Under the pieces are notes generated by a model, which was given only the letters and a program-made list of their open reading frames with translations, did not search any database and had not been told where the DNA came from. From the NCBI GenBank assembly GCA_030705745.1, contig JAUZPT010000155.1:1-6940 (forward strand): DNA of 6,940 nt, given 5' to 3'. Shown one piece after another: positions 1 to 5,952 of the stretch. This DNA is from Bacillota bacterium (GTDB lineage: Bacteria; Bacillota; Bacilli; Bacillales; Cytobacillaceae). Position 1 is the first letter of the stretch. Each line of letters starts with the position of its first letter. Made by a program: the position numbers and the translations under genes.

Positions 1-527
1 ACCTTGAGGGTACGCTCGCTGAGAACACCCCTGGGAGGGCGGATATACTTCATTTCTTTTATCCCTGTCAATTCCTCATTCCGACTTCTTACTTTTTCGA
101 GTTCTTCTTTTATTCTTGCATCGTTGATGGTTGTCAGGTCCGGGTGGAACCAGGAATGGTTGCCGATAATATGGCCTTCTTTCACCATTCTTTTAACAAG
201 ATCAGATGCGGAATCCAAATAATGCCCGGTTACAAAAAATGCTGCCGGCACTTTTTCTTTTTTTAAAACATCCAGCACTTTTTCTGTATAGCCATTTTCG
301 TAGCCATTATCAAACGTTAAATACACAATTTTACTTTTGGCATCGCCTTTGTAAAAACCGCCATAGTACTCAAGCAATCGGTCCAGCTGCTGGCCCGCTT
401 CTCCCTGCTGTTCATTGGCTCCCTTCTTAAAACCCCAATGAATGGGCAGGTTTGATACTTCTGCATTCGTGGGAGCCGGCAGGCAAAGCATGAACAAACA
501 TGCAATCAGTAGCATTTTCATTTTCAC
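1..527 (-). CDS. pdaA: PdaA-like polysaccharide deacetylase (delta-lactam-biosynthetic de-N-acetylase), 3' end cut by window
   Basis: This is the N-terminal 175 codons of a NodB-family (CE4) deacetylase; the C-terminus lies beyond position 1. Residues 1-22 form a signal peptide (Lys-rich start, Leu/Cys/Met core, likely cleavage after TNA). The catalytic domain shows LTFDNGYENGYT (Asp73, with Asn74 where most CE4 enzymes have a second Asp), NHSWFH (His124 and His128, metal-site type) and RPPRG (163-167). As I recall, TFDN with ENGYT and the motif spacing are typical of PdaA. PdaA removes the acetyl group from N-acetylmuramic acid stripped of its peptide, leading to muramic delta-lactam in spore cortex, which germination enzymes need. 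I chose the GTG at 527 because GGGGG at 536-540 lies 8 bases upstream; the ATG at 533 is too close and the ATG at 521 is 14 away. No sporulation sigma-G promoter could be confirmed in the short gap to the NERD gene. Confidence 0.9.
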   Translation of the reverse strand, partial: MKMKMLLIACLFMLCLPAPTNAEVSNLPIHWGFKKGANEQQGEAGQQLDRLLEYYGGFYKGDAKSKIVYLTFDNGYENGYTEKVLDVLKKEKVPAAFFVTGHYLDSASDLVKRMVKEGHIIGNHSWFHPDLTTINDARIKEELEKVRSRNEELTGIKEMKYIRPPRGVLSERTLK

Positions 528-605
528 AATCATTTCCCCCATATGAACTTTTTTCTTATTATTTGATAAAAAGGAAAGGAAAATGAATGGGATAAAAAGG
601 AATTT

Positions 606-1565
606 TCAAAAAGGAGAGTATATTCGATTCTTATTAGGACCAGAGGAATGCAAATCTAATTGGTTTAATAGATAATTGGCTTGACGTTGTGTTGGAACTC
701 CGAGAAATTCACGAAGTTTTTTATTGGTTAATTGAGGTTCAATCAGAAGAAAATAATCGTTGATTGCCTGCTTGTGTACTTCGTGGTCAAGATGTCTACA
801 ATTCGTGCAAAACCAGCTAGAGCGTTTAAACTCCATAGGCCGATGGTTGCAATTCGGGCAAAATACACCTGTAAGCAGCTCAGATTGATTGATTTCGAAT
901 TTCTTCAATACATTATCTTCATACATGGTATCATTCATTAGGAAAAGCTTCTTTGCTTTTCCAACGAGCTTTGTATCCCAAGTTTGTTGAGAATTCTTCT
1001 TTTCAAAAGAAGTAATTTTATCAAGCAAATGATCGGCTTTGCAAACAGTTTCATAAGCTTTTTTATATCCTGGCGTCGCCCTGACGATTGTCGAAAGATT
1101 GCTAATCACAACGAGATGTTCAATCGGAAGTGAAGGAAGTTTTTGATGTTGCAGCCACTTTTCCAGATGGAAATGTTGGCGTTCTACTTGGGCAATTGGA
1201 TCAGGAAAGCATTCCATCTTTCCTTTGTATGTTCGAAATAATTGATCAAATTCCTTATCGAAAAATAATTCACCTGAGTAATTTTTCACTTCTAAAATAA
1301 GTATTTGTTTAGCTGAAAGCAGTAAAAAGTCAATTTGGAATTTTTGTTCCTTGTAAGTAAGTCTGAGGTTATGAAAAATGAGGAATTGATCTGCAGGATT
1401 TTGACTGAGGTAAAATTCTAAACTTTTTTCTCCTTTGTATCCAGCCTTTCTTCGCGCCAGCATTTCTTCAATGTTTTTTCTTTTCGGGTGATCGAATGGA
1501 AGGCGACGGAGTAGGGTTTCAAGCTTAACAATTATTAATGGAGCCGAAATAACTTTTACAAACAA
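606..1565 (-). CDS. NERD-domain (nuclease-related) protein with C-terminal zinc ribbon
   Basis: The protein has 319 residues. An N-terminal basic helix (residues 14-40, with LLRRLP) leads into a NERD domain at about 40-155. Visible signature residues are GEK (45-47), QIDFLLL (Asp79) and ILEVKNYSG (Glu92, Lys94), the D...ExK pattern of PD-(D/E)XK-type nuclease folds. A four-cysteine zinc ribbon follows (C236, C239, C253, C256), then a helical tail resembling a small DNA-binding fold (about 280-305). NERD proteins are predicted to act on DNA or RNA, but substrate and role are mostly unknown; nuclease activity here is inference. The start is TTG at 1565: GAGGAG at 1573-1578 lies 7 bases upstream. 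The longer reading from GTG at 1580 would begin inside that ribosome binding site. No signal peptide or membrane segment is seen, so it is probably cytoplasmic. The stop is about 80 bases before pdaA with no clear terminator between, so read-through into pdaA is possible. Confidence 0.88.
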   Translation of the reverse strand: MFVKVISAPLIIVKLETLLRRLPFDHPKRKNIEEMLARRKAGYKGEKSLEFYLSQNPADQFLIFHNLRLTYKEQKFQIDFLLLSAKQILILEVKNYSGELFFDKEFDQLFRTYKGKMECFPDPIAQVERQHFHLEKWLQHQKLPSLPIEHLVVISNLSTIVRATPGYKKAYETVCKADHLLDKITSFEKKNSQQTWDTKLVGKAKKLFLMNDTMYEDNVLKKFEINQSELLTGVFCPNCNHRPMEFKRSSWFCTNCRHLDHEVHKQAINDYFLLIEPQLTNKKLREFLGVPTQRQANYLLNQLDLHSSGPNKNRIYSPF

Positions 1566-1712
1566 AATATCACTCCTCACAATTAAATTAACTACTCTTT
1601 TCTATAAATTTCGGAAAAATTCCTGCTTAAGGTGGGACGCTACAGAGAAAATATAAATCCCCTCACTTTTGAATTGATTCTACTGTACTTTTGCGATATT
1701 ATCTGTGATTTT

Positions 1713-1722
1713 TTATCTACAA
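1713..1722 (+). repeat. Solitary copy of the TTATCTACAA repeat core
   Basis: An exact copy of the 10-base core found in the adjacent array, starting 83 bases before the array's first copy (close to four 21-bp steps). It is followed by TTT as in some array copies. A degenerate TTATCTGTGA sits 14 bases further left at 1699-1708. Confidence 0.8.
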
Positions 1723-1795
1723 TTTGGAGATCAGTATTTAAATTTCCCTTTTCCGCCAGCAATTTTTTTCGATGCATTTTGCTCTCCCCATGATG

Positions 1796-1900
1796 TTATC
1801 TACAATTTTTCGGACTTTATCTACAAAGTTTAGGATTTTATCTACAAAGTTTCATGTTTTATCTACAATTCCCAGCATTTTATCTACAATACTCTACCTT
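1796..1900 (+). repeat. Five tandem 21-bp units with invariant core TTATCTACAA
   Basis: The core TTATCTACAA begins at 1796, 1817, 1838, 1859 and 1880, so every step is exactly 21 bases, two turns of the DNA helix. The 10-base core is identical in all five. The following 11 bases vary, with a loose preference for (A/T)(G/T)TT and for T before the core; units two and three also share AAGTTT. On the minus strand the core reads TTGTAGATAA. The first nine bases differ from the DnaA box TTATCCACA at one position. The array lies between two genes transcribed leftward, about 230 bases upstream of the NERD start and about 100 bases downstream of the fumarase stop. Conserved core plus strict phasing suggests protein binding on one face of the helix, but no binding protein can be named from sequence. 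Confidence 0.9.
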
Positions 1901-1960
1901 ACCTTTAATTCACATTTCTCACCGCCCCCCAATTTGCGAAGTATTACCATTCCAAAAAAC

Positions 1961-1985
1961 AAAAAAGAAGACAGGCACTTGCGCC
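1961..1985 (-). terminator. Weak candidate terminator of the fumarase gene
   Basis: On the minus strand GGCG-CAAG-TGCC (1974-1985) can form a short stem of four pairs including one G-T, followed after TGTCTTC by a run of six T (1961-1966). It lies about 20 bases after the fumarase stop. The stem is short and the T run is offset by several bases, so its efficiency is doubtful. Confidence 0.4.
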
Positions 1986-2003
1986 CATCCCCCATGAAAC
2001 ATT

Positions 2004-3548
2004 TTATTTAAACACAGGCTCTTTAAATTGTGCTAGTTTTTCCATTGAGCTTTTATCAACTTCTGCATGCAGGCTGTGGCCGTGGGAATCCATCGTCACT
2101 ACCGCGGTGAATCCTTCCACCCGAAGGTGCCACATGGCTTCAGGAATGCCGAATTGCATAAGATCCACGCCTTCGACAGATTTAATGCAGTCTGCATAAT
2201 ATTGTGCTGCGCCACCTATGGCGTTCAAATAAATACCACCGTGCTCTTTTAGCGCTGCAAGGGTTTTTGGACCCATTCCGCCTTTACCGATGACTGCGCG
2301 TATGCCAAATCTTTTCATGATATCGCCTTGATACGGCTCTTCACGGATACTTGTTGTCGGTCCTGCAGCCTTTACATGCCAAGTGCCTTCTTCATCCTTT
2401 AACATAACTGGACCGCAATGGTAAATAACTTGACCATTCAAATCAACCGGTGAATTGTGATCGGATAAGTATTTATGGATAGCGTCGCGGCCGGTATACA
2501 TCATTCCATTGATGCGAACGACGTCTCCCACTTTCAATTGGCGAATTTGCTCTTCCGTAATTGGCGCTTGCAGGGTAATCATGCTTTCCTCTGCGGACGC
2601 TGCTGTTTCTCTTTCTGCATCTGTTTGTGCGAAGTCGATATTTTCCCCCTCACGGTACATCCAGTCCACAATCTCACCGTTCTCTGCATTTACGCTGACT
2701 CCAAGTCGGCGATATGCCCAGCAATTGTATGCTACCGATACGAAAAAGCTTGCTGGAATGCGGTTGATGACACCAACCTTACAACCGAGCAATGTCGTTT
2801 CACCGCCAAAACCCATTGTACCAATTCCAAGCTTATTCGCATTTTCCATCACATACGCTTCAAGCTCACGCAGTTTCTCATTCGGATTCTCATCGTCGAC
2901 AGAGCGGAAAAGCTGTTCCTTTGCCAATTCATATCCTGAAGTCCGGTCGCCACCAATGCCTACGCCGATAAAGCCGGCGCTGCATCCCTGCCCCTGTGCC
3001 TGGTACACCGAGTGTAGGATACATTTGCGAATGCCATCCAAGTCACGGCCAGCTCTTCCAAGTCCTTCGAGTTCACATGGAAGGCTGTATTGGATATTTT
3101 TATTTTCACAGCCGCCTCCTTTTAAAATAAGGCGGGCATCGATATAGTCTTTTTCCCACTGTTCAAATTTGATAACGGGGGTGCCCTCTCCCAGATTATC
3201 ACCACTGTTGTCCCCCGTTAACGAATCAACCGAATTCGGGCGCAGCTTTCCGTCCTTAGTCGCCTGTGCAATCGCTGCTTTAATCGCTTTTTTCATTTCG
3301 ATTTGATTCGCACCAACCGGTGTTTTAATTTTAAACGTAGGGAGGCCAGTATCCTGGCAAATGGGTGACACTTGATCATCGGCCATTTTAATATTGTTCG
3401 TGATTGTTGCAAGGCTCATCGCAGCACGAGTTCCCGCATTTTCTTTTTCCTTCGCTTTTTGGATAGCTCGTCGAACGTCTCTCGGCAAAATCGTTGACGT
3501 TTCTACAATCAGCTTGTACATGCTTTCCTGGAATTTTTCTATGTTCAT
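2004..3548 (-). CDS. Fumarate hydratase, class I (iron-sulfur), fused alpha and beta domains
   Basis: A 514-residue enzyme interconverting fumarate and L-malate in the TCA cycle, cytosolic. The alpha domain (about 1-285) carries SPICQDTGLP (C64), KGGGCENK (143-150), QGQGCSAG (C189) and NCWAYRR (C276). C64, C189 and C276 are my best candidates for the three [4Fe-4S] ligands; C256 is an alternative third. The beta domain (about 325-500) carries AAGPTTSIR (GPTT 396-399), GKGGMGP (KGGM 422-425) and NAIGGAAQ. Length and order fit single-chain class I fumarases rather than separate subunits. It could be tartrate dehydratase-like, but the match to the Bacillus fumarase type looks strong. The start is ATG 3548, with AAGGGG 9 bases upstream; the in-frame ATG at 3569 has its AGGAG only one base away. 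B. subtilis relies on a heat-stable class II enzyme (CitG), so this oxygen-sensitive class may be a second fumarase. An upstream cre site suggests CcpA control. Confidence 0.93.
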   Translation of the reverse strand: MNIEKFQESMYKLIVETSTILPRDVRRAIQKAKEKENAGTRAAMSLATITNNIKMADDQVSPICQDTGLPTFKIKTPVGANQIEMKKAIKAAIAQATKDGKLRPNSVDSLTGDNSGDNLGEGTPVIKFEQWEKDYIDARLILKGGGCENKNIQYSLPCELEGLGRAGRDLDGIRKCILHSVYQAQGQGCSAGFIGVGIGGDRTSGYELAKEQLFRSVDDENPNEKLRELEAYVMENANKLGIGTMGFGGETTLLGCKVGVINRIPASFFVSVAYNCWAYRRLGVSVNAENGEIVDWMYREGENIDFAQTDAERETAASAEESMITLQAPITEEQIRQLKVGDVVRINGMMYTGRDAIHKYLSDHNSPVDLNGQVIYHCGPVMLKDEEGTWHVKAAGPTTSIREEPYQGDIMKRFGIRAVIGKGGMGPKTLAALKEHGGIYLNAIGGAAQYYADCIKSVEGVDLMQFGIPEAMWHLRVEGFTAVVTMDSHGHSLHAEVDKSSMEKLAQFKEPVFK

Positions 3549-3624
3549 TGTTTCGTACCCCTTCCCCATGCTCCTCGTTAGTTAACTATTTTATTATGAA
3601 TTTTATAATTATTTTACCGGTATT

Positions 3625-3653
3625 ATTATACTCCTATCGGGAGGTGATTAAAA
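3625..3653 (-). promoter_or_regulatory. Probable sigma-A promoter of the fumarase gene
   Basis: A perfect -10 TATAAT lies at 3625-3630 on the minus strand. The -35 is poor: TTTTAA (3648-3653, spacer 17) or TTTAAT (3647-3652, spacer 16). The start of transcription would be near 3618, giving a leader of about 70 bases. The weak -35 fits a promoter that depends on an activator or is tuned by one. Confidence 0.55.
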
Positions 3654-3662
3654 GACTAAGCT

Positions 3663-3676
3663 TGTAAACGATTACA
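3663..3676 (-). promoter_or_regulatory. CcpA cre site upstream of the fumarase promoter
   Basis: The minus strand reads TGTAATCGTTTACA, a near-perfect palindrome that fits the catabolite-responsive element consensus TGWAANCGNTNWCA at every fixed position. Its centre is about 52 bases upstream of the inferred transcription start, just upstream of the -35. In B. subtilis a cre at about this distance (ackA, pta) mediates activation, while cre sites over or after the promoter repress. The direction of control here is inference. Confidence 0.75.
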
Positions 3677-3699
3677 TCGATCATTGTCGAATGCAGCAA

Positions 3700-3717
3700 C
3701 TATTTCCAGGGAAATAG
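3700..3717. promoter_or_regulatory. Perfect inverted repeat, operator candidate upstream of fumarase
   Basis: CTATTTCC-AG-GGAAATAG has two fully complementary 8-base arms around a 2-base centre. The tiny loop makes an RNA hairpin unlikely and a dimeric repressor or activator site more likely. It lies about 24 bases beyond the cre site and 150 bases upstream of the fumarase start. I do not recognise the cognate regulator. Confidence 0.5.
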
Positions 3718-3762
3718 ACAAAAATCAACACAAATCTCATATTGCTGTCGAAACGTTTTTTT

Positions 3763-3796
3763 TATAAAAATAAAAGAGCCTGATGCAACAGGCTCT
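3763..3796 (-). terminator. Rho-independent terminator of the SE1561-type gene, overlapping its stop codon
   Basis: On the minus strand AGAGCCTG (3789-3796) pairs with CAGGCTCT (3775-3782) around a 6-base loop, followed by TTTATTTTTAT. The stem begins at the second base of the TAG stop (3795-3797). It separates this gene from the fumarase promoter region. Confidence 0.88.
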
Positions 3797-3980
3797 ACTT
3801 TTCACGCGAATTAAATTCGTGGCATTTCGATTCAAGATCGTCAATCATCGAAATCAAACGATCAATATCTTCCACATCCGTATCTTCTGGATCGATGGCC
3901 TCGAGGACTTCAAGAAACATATTTAATCGTTGTTTTAAAAAGGAAACTTGTGAATTTTTATCATTAATTGCATTGCCCAT
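3795..3980 (-). CDS. Small acidic SE1561-family protein, function unknown
   Basis: A 61-residue protein. After a polar start (MGNAINDKN) it is predicted helical: residues 11-29 (QVSFLKQRLNMFLEVLEAI), then an acidic turn DPEDTDVEDIDR (30-41), then a second helix about 41-56. The pattern of KQRLNMFLEVL followed by IDPE-TDVEDIDRLI-MIDDLE agrees with the conserved Bacillales family I know as SE1561, for which no function is established. Length is as expected. A two-helix hairpin is the likely fold, perhaps a protein-protein interaction module; there is no signal peptide or membrane segment. The start is ATG 3980, with AAAGGAGA ending about 7 bases upstream; the ATG at 4004 would put this site inside the gene. 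It sits alone between the ggt stop (about 130 bases away) and its own terminator, so it may have its own promoter. TTGCTA, 17 bases, TAGGAT (about 4036-4064) is a weak candidate. Confidence 0.85.
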   Translation of the reverse strand: MGNAINDKNSQVSFLKQRLNMFLEVLEAIDPEDTDVEDIDRLISMIDDLESKCHEFNSREK

Positions 3981-4088
3981 GATGATCTCTCCTTTCTTAC
4001 ACATGAAACCGTCGCTATACAGGTCTTTGCAGTTTTACCGTTTCCATCCTAACGGAAATGAGGAAATATAGCAATATTATTTAGAGTA

Positions 4089-4110
4089 TGATGCCCTAAA
4101 ACAAGCATCA
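4089..4110 (-). terminator. Weak inverted repeat overlapping the ggt stop codon
   Basis: TGATGC (4105-4110 on the minus strand) pairs with GCATCA (4089-4094) across a 10-base loop, and the left arm includes the TGA stop of ggt. No T run follows (TACTCTAAATAATATT), so it may be a poor terminator or only an mRNA 3' stabiliser. Confidence 0.3.
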
Positions 4111-5793
4111 ATCATTTAATCCAATTGCTGTTCCTTCGCGACTTGAGTCTGCAGCTCCGAATAATTCCTTCGTGTCAGGATCTATTTGGATGGCTTGAAT
4201 GTTGCCAATAACATGTGGTTCATCTCCAAATTGATAGCCCATTGATTCGAGTTTTCCTTTGCCAAACATGTCGATTCCTGATTCCCAAGAAATTAACGGG
4301 CCAGGACTTGCGAAAATCCTTGGCTCTTCAATCGCACTCTTTAGATCCATTTTGAAATCAATAATATTGATGATTGTCTGGAATACAGAGGCAATAATGG
4401 TGGGACCTCCAGGAGAACCAAGAGTTAATACTGGCCTTCCATTTTTAAAAAGGATTGTCGGGCATTTGCAGCTGACTGGACGCTTTCCAGGTCCTGGTTC
4501 GTTAACCCCACCGGGAATTGGATCAAAATCTGTCAATTCATTATTCAGGAAAATTCCGTAACCGGGAACCATAATACCTGAACCAAAAGGATGCTCAACG
4601 GTGGACGTACATGCTACGATATTTCCCCATTGATCGACGACCGTAAAATGAGTGGTTTCGCTCTTCTCCATATCATCCGGCTGGCGCACTATATTTTTTG
4701 CGGCTTTCCCTTCATATTTCCATGGATTTCCGTAGTCAATTTCATTATTGCGATTCTCAAAATTAATCATTTTTCTTCTCTCAGCTAAATAATCATCATG
4801 GAGAAGTCCGGTTATCGGTATATCATTAAAGCGAGGATCAGCCAAGAAGGCAATTTTATCAGAAAAGGCCAACCGCATGGCTTCCGCATAAAGATAGTAC
4901 ATTTCCCATGATCTTGAACCATATTTTTCTAGAGGGTAGCTTTCTAATAATTTTAAAAGATAAAGAAGGATCGGACCCCCTGCGCTTGGTGGGCTCGAGG
5001 AAGCTATTTTGTAACCTCTATATTCACCCCACATCGGTTCATCAATCGTAATTTCGTAATTTTTTAAATCTTCAAGTGTCATAAAGCCACCCAAATCGCC
5101 CACAGCTTTCACGATGGCTTCTCCTATTTCCCCTTCATAAAAGGCAGAGATGCCTTCTTTTTGAATGATCCTGAAGCTTTTTGCAAGATTTTCTTTTTTT
5201 ATCCTATCTCCCTCTTTAAATCCTTTTCCTTCTGGAAAAAAAAATGCCCTGCCTTCGTCTCCCAATCGATAATTAAACAACTCAAGCGCCTCCATCAGCA
5301 CCCAATTCATCGATATGCCCTCTTCCGCGACCAAAGCAGCAGGCTCAATTAATTCGGCAAGGCTTTTTGTTCCGTATTCGCGCAGTGCGGCGTCCATTGC
5401 TTTTAGAATGCCTGGTATGGCAACTGCCGTGGCATGCGTAGATCTTTTTTTAAATTCAATTACTTCCCCTTTATCATCCAAGAACATTTTGGGATTTGCC
5501 GCTTTCGGGGCTTCTGAATGTCCGTCAAAAATCTTGGTCGTATTCGTTTCTCGGTGATGGACCATCATAAATCCGCTTCCGCCAATTCCCGTCATCATTG
5601 GCTCGACAACATTCAGTGCAAATTGAATAGCAACAGCGGCATCAATGGCATTTCCGCCTTCTTTTAACACCTTTTCACCAATCTGCGAAGCAATCGGATG
5701 GGCAGTGGCCACCATTCCTTTTTTGCCTCTTGCTGTTTCTCTTTCTATATTGCAACGATTAGAGCGTGTAATAAGCGGTTTTTTATTTTCCAA
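4108..5793 (-). CDS. Gamma-glutamyltransferase family protein (Ntn hydrolase) without signal peptide, YwrD-like
   Basis: A 561-residue GGT proenzyme. These enzymes transfer or hydrolyse the gamma-glutamyl group of glutathione and related peptides and self-cleave before a catalytic Thr. Here ETTHFTVVD places the nucleophile at Thr380, giving a large chain 1-379 and a small chain of 182 residues. Other expected residues are present: T398, E400 (Asn in E. coli, Glu in Bacillus GGT), D422 in NNELTDF, S441 in KRPVSCKCP and GSPGG (459-463). The lid loop of E. coli GGT is missing, as in Bacillus GGT. Residues 1-25 are polar and basic with no hydrophobic core, unlike secreted GGTs, so it is probably cytoplasmic. 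At the usual substrate-binding Arg (FRE/GRE motif) it has His92 (FDGHSEAP), so substrate may differ. The TTG start at 5793 has AGGAGG 7 bases upstream. It could be an acylase relative; GGT-family membership is secure, substrate is not. Confidence 0.9.
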   Translation of the reverse strand: MENKKPLITRSNRCNIERETARGKKGMVATAHPIASQIGEKVLKEGGNAIDAAVAIQFALNVVEPMMTGIGGSGFMMVHHRETNTTKIFDGHSEAPKAANPKMFLDDKGEVIEFKKRSTHATAVAIPGILKAMDAALREYGTKSLAELIEPAALVAEEGISMNWVLMEALELFNYRLGDEGRAFFFPEGKGFKEGDRIKKENLAKSFRIIQKEGISAFYEGEIGEAIVKAVGDLGGFMTLEDLKNYEITIDEPMWGEYRGYKIASSSPPSAGGPILLYLLKLLESYPLEKYGSRSWEMYYLYAEAMRLAFSDKIAFLADPRFNDIPITGLLHDDYLAERRKMINFENRNNEIDYGNPWKYEGKAAKNIVRQPDDMEKSETTHFTVVDQWGNIVACTSTVEHPFGSGIMVPGYGIFLNNELTDFDPIPGGVNEPGPGKRPVSCKCPTILFKNGRPVLTLGSPGGPTIIASVFQTIINIIDFKMDLKSAIEEPRIFASPGPLISWESGIDMFGKGKLESMGYQFGDEPHVIGNIQAIQIDPDTKELFGAADSSREGTAIGLND

Positions 5794-5834
5794 AATTCTT
5801 CCTCCTGTTGAGCTGTATTTATTAAGTTACTACC

Positions 5835-5879
5835 CCCTAGTATTCCCAATAAAACTGGTGCCTACTGCCATCACTAGGG
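5835..5879 (-). promoter_or_regulatory. Inverted-repeat leader upstream of the GGT gene
   Basis: CCCTAGT (5873-5879 on the minus strand) can pair with ACTAGGG (5835-5841), enclosing 31 bases that can form an inner hairpin (CCAGT-TTT-ATTGG). It ends about 28 bases before the AGGAGG site. No T run follows, so it is not a terminator. It could be a 5' UTR structure or a DNA operator. No convincing promoter was found in the 100 bases upstream of ggt. Confidence 0.4.
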
Positions 5880-5897
5880 CATGTTTGTTTACATAGC

Positions 5898-5926
5898 AAA
5901 AAGCTGACCAGCAAATTGGTCAGCTT
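5898..5926 (-). terminator. Rho-independent terminator of the YtxH-like gene
   Basis: On the minus strand AAGCTGACCA (5917-5926) pairs perfectly over 10 bases with TGGTCAGCTT (5901-5910) around the loop ATTTGC, running into five T (5898-5902). It lies 27 bases after the stop codon and separates this gene from ggt. Confidence 0.92.
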
Positions 5927-5952
5927 CCTGTCAATTTAAAAATTTTACCGTA

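Larger units (their letters stand above)
1566..2003. other. 438-base intergenic region between fumarase stop and NERD gene start
   Basis: I see no protein-coding gene here. It holds a weak terminator-like hairpin next to the fumarase stop, the 21-bp repeat array, a solitary copy of the same core, and the presumed NERD promoter. The best sigma-A guess for NERD is TTAAGC, 17 bases, TTATAG (about 1600-1628, minus strand), which is too weak to annotate. A small palindrome, GGAAAAATTCC, overlaps that stretch. The open frame on the plus strand at 1772-2011 is a product of the repeat and lacks a ribosome binding site. Confidence 0.7.

Noticed and set aside
565..600. Direct repeat GATAAAAAGG at 565-574 and 591-600 between pdaA and the NERD gene
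   Set aside because: It is a short purine-rich repeat in low-complexity sequence and is easily explained by chance; no promoter or terminator can be built from it.
1713..1900. CRISPR array
   Set aside because: The repeat core is only 10 bases with 11-base gaps, far shorter than CRISPR repeats and spacers, and there are no cas genes.
1772..2011. Plus-strand open frame whose translation repeats LSTKF-type heptads
   Set aside because: The heptads are the 21-bp DNA repeat read in frame. There is no ribosome binding site before the ATG, and the frame runs into the fumarase 3' end on the other strand.
2475..3147. Two long plus-strand open frames inside the fumarase gene
   Set aside because: They are antisense to a well-conserved enzyme, show no family resemblance and have no suitable ribosome binding sites.
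3549..3569. Seven-codon N-terminal extension of the fumarase from ATG 3569
   Set aside because: Its AGGAG is one base from the ATG, while the internal ATG at 3548 has AAGGGG at good spacing and gives the expected family N-terminus.
5882..5895. cre-like sequence TGTAAACAAACATG-type upstream of ggt
   Set aside because: It lacks the central CG that is essential to cre sites.
5929..5934. Perfect TTGACA -35 on the minus strand upstream of ggt
   Set aside because: No -10 hexamer lies 16-18 bases downstream; that stretch is the YtxH-like gene's terminator stem.
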